A DNA stretch of 8,346 bases from positions 1-8,346 of the forward strand of contig CAYPEK010000152.1 in assembly GCA_964409645.1 (NCBI GenBank), given 5' to 3'. The notes under the pieces are model-generated. The model did no database searches and was not told the origin of the DNA. It saw only the letters and a list, made by a program, of their open reading frames with translations. Positions 6,101 through 8,346 of this stretch are shown one piece after another. A program made the translations under genes and the position numbers. This DNA is from CAYPEK01 sp964409645 (lineage in GTDB: Bacteria > UBP15 > UBA6099). Positions within the stretch are counted from its first letter, which is position 1. The number at the start of each line of letters is the position of its first letter.

Positions 6101-8346
6101 GGCGTTGTGACGACGGTCGGGCAGTTCACGGCCACGGGCTTCGAGGGGACGAACTATTTCTGCGTCGTCGCCGAGGACAACGCCGGAAACAAAGCTTACG
6201 CTTACGACACGATCGTGGTGAGCCTTGCGGCATCGAGCCTCAATTCGTGGGATGTGACGGTAAGGAACACGGACTATCCGGAAGAAATGACGATCGCCTC
6301 CGGAGAGGGCTACGTCGTGACGTTCACGACCGATCCGGGACAGTCTTACACGTGCCGGATACTCGGAAACGCGCAGCAGGACGGAGTCGCCGACGTGACG
6401 GTGACGGAAATCGCCGCGACGGAGAACAACGGAACCTATACCTGCGCCGGAACGCTGCCCGCCACGCTTCCCGACTGCGCGCCGGGAGCGCCGTCGGTCG
6501 CTATCGAGGCGGAAGCCGTCAAATCGGGCGCCTCGTCGGGCGTCGTATCGGACGATTTTCTTGCCCTGAGGCAGCAGATTCAGGAAGTGCGCATCTTCAA
6601 CACCGTAGCCGAATCATCGGATACGGTTTCCACCGGGCAGTCGGTCGCGGTTGATGTTTATACGATCGGAGAACTCACGAGCGACAAAACCGGATTCCTG
6701 ATCGAAGGCGAGTATCCCAACGAGACAGGTCAGGGGCCCGCGTTTTCGCACGAAATCACCGCGGACAAATTCGAAACCCGCGGATATGACGGAAGTATCT
6801 ATAAGTACCGTGCGGTGGTACAAATCACCGCGGACATGATCCCGTATCCCGACGCGGACACGATAAGGGCGAAGATAAAAGCTGTCGGGAGCGAAAACTA
6901 CGTCCTCTCGACGGAGACCCTGAATTACATCGAAGTCGAGGCTGCGGCGGGAACGACGATAGCGTCCGTTGACGGTGTGTCCGTGGTGTCGGACGAAGTG
7001 ACGTCGAACAACGCGATGCCCGTCGTCGCCGGGACGGCGGAAACGGGTTCCACGGTAAAGGTCTATCAACTCGTCGCCGGCGGTACAGCCGGCGAGCTGA
7101 CACCCGTCGCCGGCGGAGACGCGCTGTCGATAGTTGACAACTCAGGCTCTTACACGATTTCGGGGCCCGCATTCTCGTTCGACGGCGTGGACTACAATTT
7201 CGGCGGAGACAACGGGATGCTGTACAACCCCTGCTCCGAGGAGGAATCGGTTTCGGGACTTCCGTACGAAGGGTTCACATGCGCAACCGGCACGGACGAC
7301 ATCTATGCGTTCCTGCTGACGGTTAAAGACCTTAACATGGGCGGAACCGTATTTGACGCCGCACATCTCACATTTTACGCTACGGTGGACCCGAACAATC
7401 CGAGCGTGACGGCGCACGATAGTTTTGTGACAATGATCGACGGCATGATGTCGATGGGAATGGGCAGCGCCTACACAATCGACGCCTACGCCCCCGCGTT
7501 CATCGCGTCGGGCGGAACTTACTCGCCAGCAACGACATTCACCGCTCAGGTGGATGCGTGCACGGCATCAGGCTGTGTCTCCGGCTACGGCCGCACACAG
7601 ATCGCGCAGACAACCGCGCTGGAAGGCAACACATACACGACGCCGAACGCGAGCGACCTGTCGCCCGCCGGCGACAAACTCATTCAGGCGGTCTCTTACG
7701 ACGCAGCCACGAGCGCCGCCAGCGGAAAGTCGGCCGTTGTAACTTATCATCTCCAAGGCGGCAGCGCGGTGGATACGACGATAGCGTCCATAGACGGAGT
7801 GGCAGTATCGGCGTACGAAGTCACATCCGGCGGCGCAACGCCCGCCATAGCCGGAACGGCGGCCGCGGATTCCACAGTGAAAGTCTATCAACTCATCGCC
7901 GGCGGCACAGCCGGTGAACTGACTCCCGTCGCCGGCGGAGACGCGCTGAGCATCACGGAGAACTCAGGTTCTTACACGATTTCGGGGCCCGCATTCTCAT
8001 TCGACGGCGTGGACTACAACTCGATGGACGGCAATGCGCTGCTGTACAACCCCTGCTCGGAAGAGGAATCGATTTCCGGCCTGCCGTTTGCGGGCTTCAC
8101 ATGCGCAACCGGAAACGACGACATCTATGCGATGCTGGTAACCGTCAACGACATGAGTTTCGGCGGCGATAGCATGGGAACCGTTCATCTCACTTTTTAT
8201 GCTACGGTAAATCCGAACGACCCAACCAAGACGGCGCGTGAAACCCTGACGGAATTCTTCGACGGCATGATGTCGATGGGAATGGGCAGTTCATACTCGA
8301 TCGACGCCTACGCCCCCGTGTTTCTCGCATCCGGCGGAACTTACTC
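173..8346 (+). CDS. Giant multidomain Ig-like/Cys-repeat exported surface protein (3' end outside window)
   Basis: One frame runs from the ATG at 173 to the window edge without a stop: 2,724 codons plus two bases, counting the 100-N gap at 1493-1592, across which the frame is kept. The N-terminus has arginines at 2, 5 and 11 followed by a hydrophobic stretch (13-33), so export by Sec or anchoring in the inner membrane is expected. The rest is a chain of beta-sandwich modules: eight Ig-like domains, a four-cysteine repeat array, seven copies of module M and three of module L, with Pro- and Ser/Thr-rich linkers. I see no catalytic motif, RTX nonapeptides, YD repeats or LPxTG signal; a C-terminal anchor or secretion domain could lie beyond 8346. 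Large modular proteins of this kind usually act as adhesins or cell-surface structures, but that role is inference. I do not recognise the protein as a named family. It stands alone in the window with its own promoter candidate. Confidence 0.93.
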   Translation, partial: MRDDRGGIAGRFMPVFLVLFAISAMVFGGLLFAERDHLPDVDITSPASGAALSGAAQVAVSYSVDSGQLHSLTLFAGAAEVESVSPGRRSGTYAFSLDTADYPNGSLDLRVEACGADNHSGHCSSDSVTVTVSNEPSDTEKPVITVADPDAGELLGGKPVTVAAELEDNESVDPASVVVKLDGTAVTSQCAATAVSVSCSLSPSEGAHTVTFDCKDTSNNSAVQRSVNFTVDTVVPVVAATSHTNGQTVIAERINLAGTVSDATSGVASVEVNGAAAAVNGGVWALSNYALDEGANVITVTASDRAGHTSTVVLTVTYAPVACEGDTDCNDNDEWTADTCVNPGTAGASCEHKRAECMSDTDCNDNNALTLDVCDKTDADDVKCEHTAIACNYASDCNDGNDRTLDTCVAGGTEAAACEHANVECFSNGDCDDSNALTTDXXXXXXXXXXXXXXXXXXXXXXXXXXXXXXXXXXACTHTMVACNSAADCDDEDATTTDVCANAGTAAAVCQHTACAVACHEDADCDDGDDSTEDVCVDNGTCNSECEHHGTPPVEPPVEPPAEPPAELTLTVDSPSAGLLTNQASIEVEGETIAGASVTVNGVAAAVGADGEFTAVVTLVEGANEITVTATRGEDTLTKGVSVTLDTKAPVVLASTPADGAKLDEAPGNIYVRIADAAGGSGLAADSVRLSLDGDELAARYDAGTDAYVITAGTLAAGSHIVLVSASDAAGNTLEKVITFELSGEGPKITITKYPGKAAGEAAAETIVAAPVRTTTVSAETTTSSPLSVTEPESETTAQPEAGLWQELIAKSKNNKLMAPEWLTRAHVNGPDGGRISGHAGEWAGKMENGIPAPPLSMGEIYVDGDIEATVAEGSAPIRADSVKVEIDGVEVEASYDPETKKIKCKAEKIKRGEHTVTVSATDTSENEGVATTAFGVDPIITSITLENLTTGDSTISYQDQFRITVKSSDSANYEGMWAVLYNAGSTAAEGQGRWIGWQYYLTATLADPYMYTADGYFYMSLDQNYEEATTVSAAIPLDESLTTYKFSLSTLTVTAPAAPVLNGAVFINESNTSSKTIAVGDSYSISTSGSRGMQLVGILMNVDHMVSLMMSGEESPNDSMGDYVEIAEGSAGTYSMADPKPTLTTLVDDGGETARVIVGMAAVPAMPPYVALSNVLYVGEAPAITSVELVNNTVPGGEFRIGDSYTIRAYASVPAAHKPYLYGSVFNTSGLSEWTMLGTMLTGDSPMNVTDMFVTLTETSAGSGVYEATGTFTSFTDALGATADTLTAVVTTSGYIEHVDSAAVGTTVAPLDMSDVKLFNTAYPEWLTIAPGEQYSVTGTGPAGQSGVCVIHGYPEVDGCDDKKMWTLPLTDNGDGTYACTATFPSTPIYTDTENTCEVLAISAEMTSDPDTGGASDGRFLTIRDNIRDVHISNNTRTGATDISNGEEMEIRVYSLSPLSAGPSGYLMNPYLPDEANVLLAEIPSSIFQSSGLVGGVYEYVGVYEIPEGIDHTVVSSFRVIMNETAAPALPGFVMSTETLAYTYLAPTEATIAAIDGIAVADGMVTSSNATPVVTGAAEADTSVTLYQLIPGGTTETVTPVSTGVTLSAEYDSAQGGYTISGPSLSYNGVSYSLTGNNGLMADVCGSGSGSTLPVSGFSCLTATKDIYAFLVDTSIGGITVYAADNPNDTGKTPRDIAEAFLDGVVAAGNITSYEIVAYTPALAAPAQGYGYNFTPATTLYAQVDACTASGCAYGYARSQIASPVTAQQGDTYTAGPTNDLSPYGDKILQAVSRDASTGGVVSKSYVVTYRFNSGSDTESPAITFTSHTEGQIIATAQPAVRATLTDAGSGIDWSSVTCTAAVSCAAMHTSGDIAALAFGSALPEGNNSITVTGKDTSGNTGSASINLFVDTVAPLASTLNPQARPDSYTDSGESDDDTELFLTFDAGQDAAGGSGIANYYAGIVGNPADCANVTGVVTTVGQFTATGFEGTNYFCVVAEDNAGNKAYAYDTIVVSLAASSLNSWDVTVRNTDYPEEMTIASGEGYVVTFTTDPGQSYTCRILGNAQQDGVADVTVTEIAATENNGTYTCAGTLPATLPDCAPGAPSVAIEAEAVKSGASSGVVSDDFLALRQQIQEVRIFNTVAESSDTVSTGQSVAVDVYTIGELTSDKTGFLIEGEYPNETGQGPAFSHEITADKFETRGYDGSIYKYRAVVQITADMIPYPDADTIRAKIKAVGSENYVLSTETLNYIEVEAAAGTTIASVDGVSVVSDEVTSNNAMPVVAGTAETGSTVKVYQLVAGGTAGELTPVAGGDALSIVDNSGSYTISGPAFSFDGVDYNFGGDNGMLYNPCSEEESVSGLPYEGFTCATGTDDIYAFLLTVKDLNMGGTVFDAAHLTFYATVDPNNPSVTAHDSFVTMIDGMMSMGMGSAYTIDAYAPAFIASGGTYSPATTFTAQVDACTASGCVSGYGRTQIAQTTALEGNTYTTPNASDLSPAGDKLIQAVSYDAATSAASGKSAVVTYHLQGGSAVDTTIASIDGVAVSAYEVTSGGATPAIAGTAAADSTVKVYQLIAGGTAGELTPVAGGDALSITENSGSYTISGPAFSFDGVDYNSMDGNALLYNPCSEEESISGLPFAGFTCATGNDDIYAMLVTVNDMSFGGDSMGTVHLTFYATVNPNDPTKTARETLTEFFDGMMSMGMGSSYSIDAYAPVFLASGGTY
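209..271 (+). other. Signal peptide or N-terminal membrane anchor
   Basis: Residues 13-33 are almost wholly hydrophobic (Val, Phe, Leu, Ile, Met, Ala, Gly), preceded by Arg2, Arg5 and Arg11 and followed by charged Glu34-Arg35-Asp36. This is the n-region/h-region layout of a Sec signal. A cleavage site after Leu31-Phe32-Ala33 is plausible but not ideal at position -3, so an uncleaved signal anchor is equally possible. No lipobox cysteine follows, so it is not a lipoprotein signal. Confidence 0.8.
290..574 (+). other. Ig-like domain 1 (residues 40-134)
   Basis: The domain opens with an I-T-S-P-A-S-G strand-turn, typical of bacterial Ig-like folds, alternates hydrophobic and polar residues through the middle, and closes with a V-T-V-T-V-S-N strand. 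Three cysteines or fewer fall here, including two in the CGADNHSGHC segment, which may form a loop disulfide. It is the first folded module after the signal segment. The fold is inferred from strand pattern, not a profile match. Confidence 0.6.
596..871 (+). other. Ig-like domain 2 (residues 142-233)
   Basis: It starts with P-V-I-T-V-A-D-P-D-A-G and ends with the strand F-T-V-D-T, followed by V-V-P, the usual 'DTxxP' joint between tandem bacterial Ig-like domains. The second half shows the E-G-A-H-T-V-T-F and D-T-S-N-N pattern of the last two strands of such domains. Three cysteines lie in the second half (QC, SC, DC), so at least one is unpaired within the domain. Confidence 0.65.
878..1129 (+). 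other. Ig-like domain 3, glucodextranase-B-like (residues 236-319)
   Basis: The module reads I-N-L-A-G-T-V-S-D, then V-E-V-N-G-A-A-A-A-V, a tryptophan-bearing strand, and E-G-A-N-V-I-T-V-T-A-S-D-R-A-G. This is the pattern of glucodextranase-B-like/Big-type Ig domains, which serve as spacers or carbohydrate-contacting modules in surface proteins. Bases 1052-1078 recur with one mismatch at 2036-2062 in Ig-like domain 4, showing that the two domains are copies. Codons are strongly G-ending here (valine GTG, alanine GCG). Confidence 0.75.
1139..1492 (+). repeat. Cys-rich 34-residue repeats, 5' part (3 full copies plus part of a fourth)
   Basis: Units start at Cys323, Cys357, Cys391 and Cys425, an exact period of 34 residues (102 bp). 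Pattern: C-x5-C-[ND]-D-x5-T-x-D-x-C-x9-C-E-H-x4, then the first C of the next unit. Each unit is rich in Asp and Asn, for example DCNDNN and DCNDGN, which could bind calcium, and its four cysteines probably form disulfides outside the cytoplasm. Related repeats elsewhere commonly carry a further cysteine just before the Thr (N-x-C-T); here that position is Trp, Leu or Arg. The fourth unit is cut by the assembly gap after Asp440. Such arrays probably make stiff, protease-resistant stalks. Confidence 0.88.
1493..1592. other. Assembly gap of exactly 100 N inside the Cys-repeat array
   Basis: One hundred N interrupt the gene inside a tandem repeat, the usual place for an assembler to fail. A round 100 is the conventional placeholder for unknown length. 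The 34-residue period suggests that the real missing length is 28 bases plus some multiple of 102: after Asp440 a unit needs ten more residues before the Ala-Cys seen at 475-476, and two bases of the last missing codon are present at 1593-1594. Both 28 and 100 leave the frame intact. Confidence 0.9.
1593..1819 (+). repeat. Cys-rich repeats, 3' part (tail of one unit plus two variant units)
   Basis: The C-T-H-x4-spaced end of a unit (Cys476 to Cys483) is followed by units starting at Cys483 and Cys519. They keep D-C-D-D and T-x-D-V-C but are degenerate: the first is 36 residues long, with a two-residue insertion and an extra cysteine (515). The second has an extra cysteine (542) and ends the array at Cys546-Glu-His-His without a following cysteine. 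The two extra cysteines could pair with each other to cap the array; that is inference. The array passes straight into a proline linker. Confidence 0.85.
1826..1873 (+). repeat. Four 12-bp repeats encoding a PPxE linker
   Basis: Four tandem copies of Pro-Pro-Val/Ala-Glu cover residues 552-567. The DNA units differ mainly in wobble bases, so the repeat is kept at protein level. Such Pro/Glu stretches are extended, stiff and unstructured, and they separate folded modules; here the stretch joins the Cys array to the next Ig-like domain. Slippage in such units could change the linker length. Confidence 0.9.
1874..2110 (+). other. Ig-like domain 4, glucodextranase-B-like (residues 568-646)
   Basis: It begins L-T-L-T-V-D-S-P, carries A-S-V-T-V-N-G-V-A-A-A-V, then G-E-F-T-A-V-V-T-L and E-G-A-N-E-I-T-V-T-A, and ends L-D-T-K-A-P. 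It is the closest relative of Ig-like domain 3, with 26 of 27 bases identical between 1052-1078 and 2036-2062. It lacks cysteine. The Cys array and proline linker now separate these two sister domains. Confidence 0.75.
2120..2398 (+). other. Ig-like domain 5 (residues 650-742)
   Basis: This module starts P-V-V-L-A-S-T-P-A-D-G-A after a 'DTKAP' joint. It contains V-R-L-S-L-D-G-D-E-L in the middle and ends with G-S-H-I-V-L-V-S-A-S-D-A-A-G-N followed by a closing F-E-L strand. The D-x-x-G-N ending is a hallmark of tandem bacterial Ig-like domains. There is no cysteine. Confidence 0.7.
2489..2578 (+). other. Ser/Thr/Pro/Glu-rich linker (residues 773-802)
   Basis: About half of these 30 residues are Ser or Thr, with Pro and Glu making up much of the rest (T-T-T-V-S-A-E-T-T-T-S-S-P). 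Low-complexity stretches of this type are flexible spacers and common O-glycosylation targets in surface proteins. It is followed by some 57 residues (803-859) with no recognisable fold, including W-Q-E-L-I-A-K-S-K-N-N-K and a Gly/Pro-rich part, before the next Ig-like domain. Confidence 0.7.
2750..2986 (+). other. Ig-like domain 6 with a basic patch (residues 860-938)
   Basis: The module runs from E-I-Y-V-D-G-D-I to A-F-G-V-D-P, with V-K-V-E-I-D-G-V-E-V in the middle and G-E-H-T-V-T-V-S-A-T-D-T-S-E-N at the end, matching the plan of the other Ig-like domains. Residues 901-912 are unusually basic (KKIKCKAEKIKR) and the DNA there is A-rich, unlike the acidic remainder of the protein. Cys905 appears to be the only cysteine in the domain. 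Confidence 0.68.
2987..4102 (+). repeat. Modules M1-M3, tandem beta-rich repeats (residues 939-1310)
   Basis: Three successive units of 121, 124 and 127 residues begin at 939, 1060 and 1184. Each opens with a V/I-x-L/I-x-N strand, then 6-9 variable residues, then I-x-x-G-D-x-Y-x-I, for example I-G-D-S-Y-T-I-R in M3 and V-G-D-S-Y-S-I-S in M2; M1 is more diverged (Y-Q-D-Q-F-R-I-T). M2 and M3 later show a G-x-Y turn (AGTYSM, SGVYEA) before a closing strand, a layout typical of beta-sandwich domains. No cysteine or catalytic motif is seen. M1 carries an aromatic cluster (RWIGWQYYL), a possible ligand-contact surface. I do not recognise the family. Confidence 0.65.
4103..4825 (+). repeat. Modules M4 and M5 (residues 1311-1551)
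   Basis: M4 (1311-1426) opens D-V-K-L-F-N-T-A-Y-P-E and continues I-A-P-G-E-Q-Y-S-V, with a D-N-G-D-G-T-Y-A-C turn. It carries four cysteines (1350, 1361, 1381, 1398), probably two disulfides. M5 (1427-1551) opens D-V-H-I-S-N-N, has no cysteine, and ends S-T-E-T-L-A-Y just before L1. M4 is most similar to M6, and M5 to M7, more so than to M1-M3, so M4-M5 were copied as a pair together with the L module that follows. Confidence 0.7.
4826..5611 (+). repeat. Module L1 (residues 1552-1813), first copy of a large unrecognised module
   Basis: L1 opens T-I-A-A-I-D-G-I-A-V and S-S-N-A-T-P-V-V-T-G-A-A-E-A, a typical first half of a bacterial Ig-like domain. It ends with D-L-S-P-Y-G-D-K-I-L-Q-A-V-S-R-D-A and a V-V-T-Y strand, a typical last half. 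Between them lie about 190 residues with G-Y-T-I-S-G-P, two cysteines (1646, 1661), D-I-Y-A-F-L-V, and V-D-A-C-T-A-S-G-C (1748, 1753). This may be an Ig-like fold carrying a large inserted domain. All four cysteines recur in L2, so two disulfides are likely. L1 is 12 residues shorter than L2 and clearly diverged from it. Confidence 0.7.
5633..6238 (+). other. Ig-like domains 7 and 8 (residues 1821-2022)
   Basis: Domain 7 (about 1821-1915) reads S-P-A-I-T-F-T-S-H, then S-S-V-T-C-T-A-A-V-S-C, then N-N-S-I-T-V-T-G-K-D-T-S-G-N, and ends F-V-D-T-V-A-P, the standard joint. Domain 8 (about 1916-2022) has an acidic D-S-G-E-S-D-D-D-T-E stretch, a Gly-rich turn, and closes N-Y-F-C-V-V-A-E-D-N-A-G-N, as in Ig/FN3-like domains. 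They sit between L1 and M6 and form the end of the first copy of the 710-residue block. No counterpart follows L2 directly, where L3 takes the place. Confidence 0.7.
6242..6955 (+). repeat. Modules M6 and M7 (residues 2024-2261)
   Basis: M6 (2024-2135) opens W-D-V-T-V-R-N-T-D-Y-P-E and I-A-S-G-E-G-Y-V-V, with E-N-N-G-T-Y-T-C, aligning well with M4. It keeps three of the four M4 cysteines (2061, 2091, 2102) and lacks the equivalent of Cys1361, leaving an odd number. M7 (2136-2261) opens E-V-R-I-F-N-T and ends S-T-E-T-L-N-Y before L2, like M5 before L1. The offset to M4 is 711 residues and that of L2 to L1 is 710, so the pair moved as a block. Confidence 0.72.
6956..7777 (+). repeat. Module L2 (residues 2262-2535), complete copy
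   Basis: L2 is 274 residues long. Its order is T-I-A-S-V-D-G-V-S-V; P-V-V-A-G-T-A-E-T; V-Y-Q-L-V-A-G-G; S-Y-T-I-S-G-P-A-F-S-F-D-G-V; Cys2354; Cys2370; D-D-I-Y-A-F-L; H-L-T-F-Y-A-T-V-D-P-N; a Met-rich G-M-M-S-M-G-M-G; D-A-Y-A-P-A-F; V-D-A-C-T-A-S-G-C (2463, 2468); and a closing D-L-S-P-A-G-D-K-L-I-Q-A-V-S-Y-D-A. It follows M7 directly and is followed by L3 with no spacer. I know no named family with this combination. Confidence 0.78.
7778..8346 (+). repeat. Module L3 (residues 2536 onward), cut by the window edge
   Basis: L3 matches L2 over all 189 complete residues at a constant offset of 822 bp with no net insertion or deletion; about 70% of residues are identical by eye (135 of 189). Identical DNA runs of more than 25 bases occur around 7973-7999 and 8261-8288, so the duplication is fairly young. 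It keeps the first cysteine pair (2628, 2644) and the Met-rich motif (2699-2704). The second pair and the closing strand fall outside the window. More copies may follow. Confidence 0.8.

Noticed and set aside
173..8346. RTX toxin, Rhs/YD-repeat protein or LPxTG-anchored protein
   Set aside because: No GGxGxD nonapeptides, YD repeats or LPxTG motif are visible. A C-terminal signal cannot be judged because the gene leaves the window.

Overview
The window holds one very large, incomplete protein-coding gene on the + strand, preceded by a short AT-rich regulatory leader. The frame opens at an ATG at 173, directly after an in-frame TGA at 167-169. It is preceded by a good Shine-Dalgarno sequence and has no in-frame stop up to the last base, 8346 (2,724 codons plus two bases, counting a 100-N assembly gap at 1493-1592). 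The reading frame is the same on both sides of the gap. No other gene, RNA gene, mobile element or CRISPR array is supported on either strand.

The product looks like a giant exported surface protein: an N-terminal hydrophobic signal or anchor, then a string of beta-sandwich modules and cysteine-bearing repeats, with no recognisable catalytic domain. Order: signal/anchor (residues 13-33); three Ig-like domains (40-319); an array of about 34-residue four-cysteine repeats broken by the gap (323-549); a PPxE proline linker (552-567); two more Ig-like domains (568-742); a Ser/Thr/Pro linker (773-802); another Ig-like domain (860-938); five copies of an approximately 120-residue module called M here (M1-M5, 939-1551); one copy of a 262-residue module called L here (L1, 1552-1813); two Ig-like domains (1821-2022); M6 and M7 (2024-2261); then L2 (2262-2535) and a partial L3 (2536 to the edge). 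M4-M5-L1 and M6-M7-L2 are copies of one higher-order block with a period of about 710 residues, and L2/L3 are a younger tandem duplication with an exact 822-bp period.

The leader (1-172) is about 31% G+C, against roughly 60% by sampling in the gene. It contains a TTGACA-N18-TATCAT promoter candidate whose spacer carries a perfect 12-bp palindrome, and possibly the tail of a terminator from an upstream gene.

Organism: a bacterium with a fairly G+C-rich genome, sigma-70-type promoter and Shine-Dalgarno signals and the standard stop codons. A 100-N gap suggests a draft or metagenomic scaffold. Asp/Asn-rich Cys repeats of this kind are familiar to me from large secreted proteins of Myxococcota and assorted uncultured phyla, but nothing here fixes the phylum. 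A role in adhesion, cell-surface structure or cell-cell contact is inferred from architecture only.
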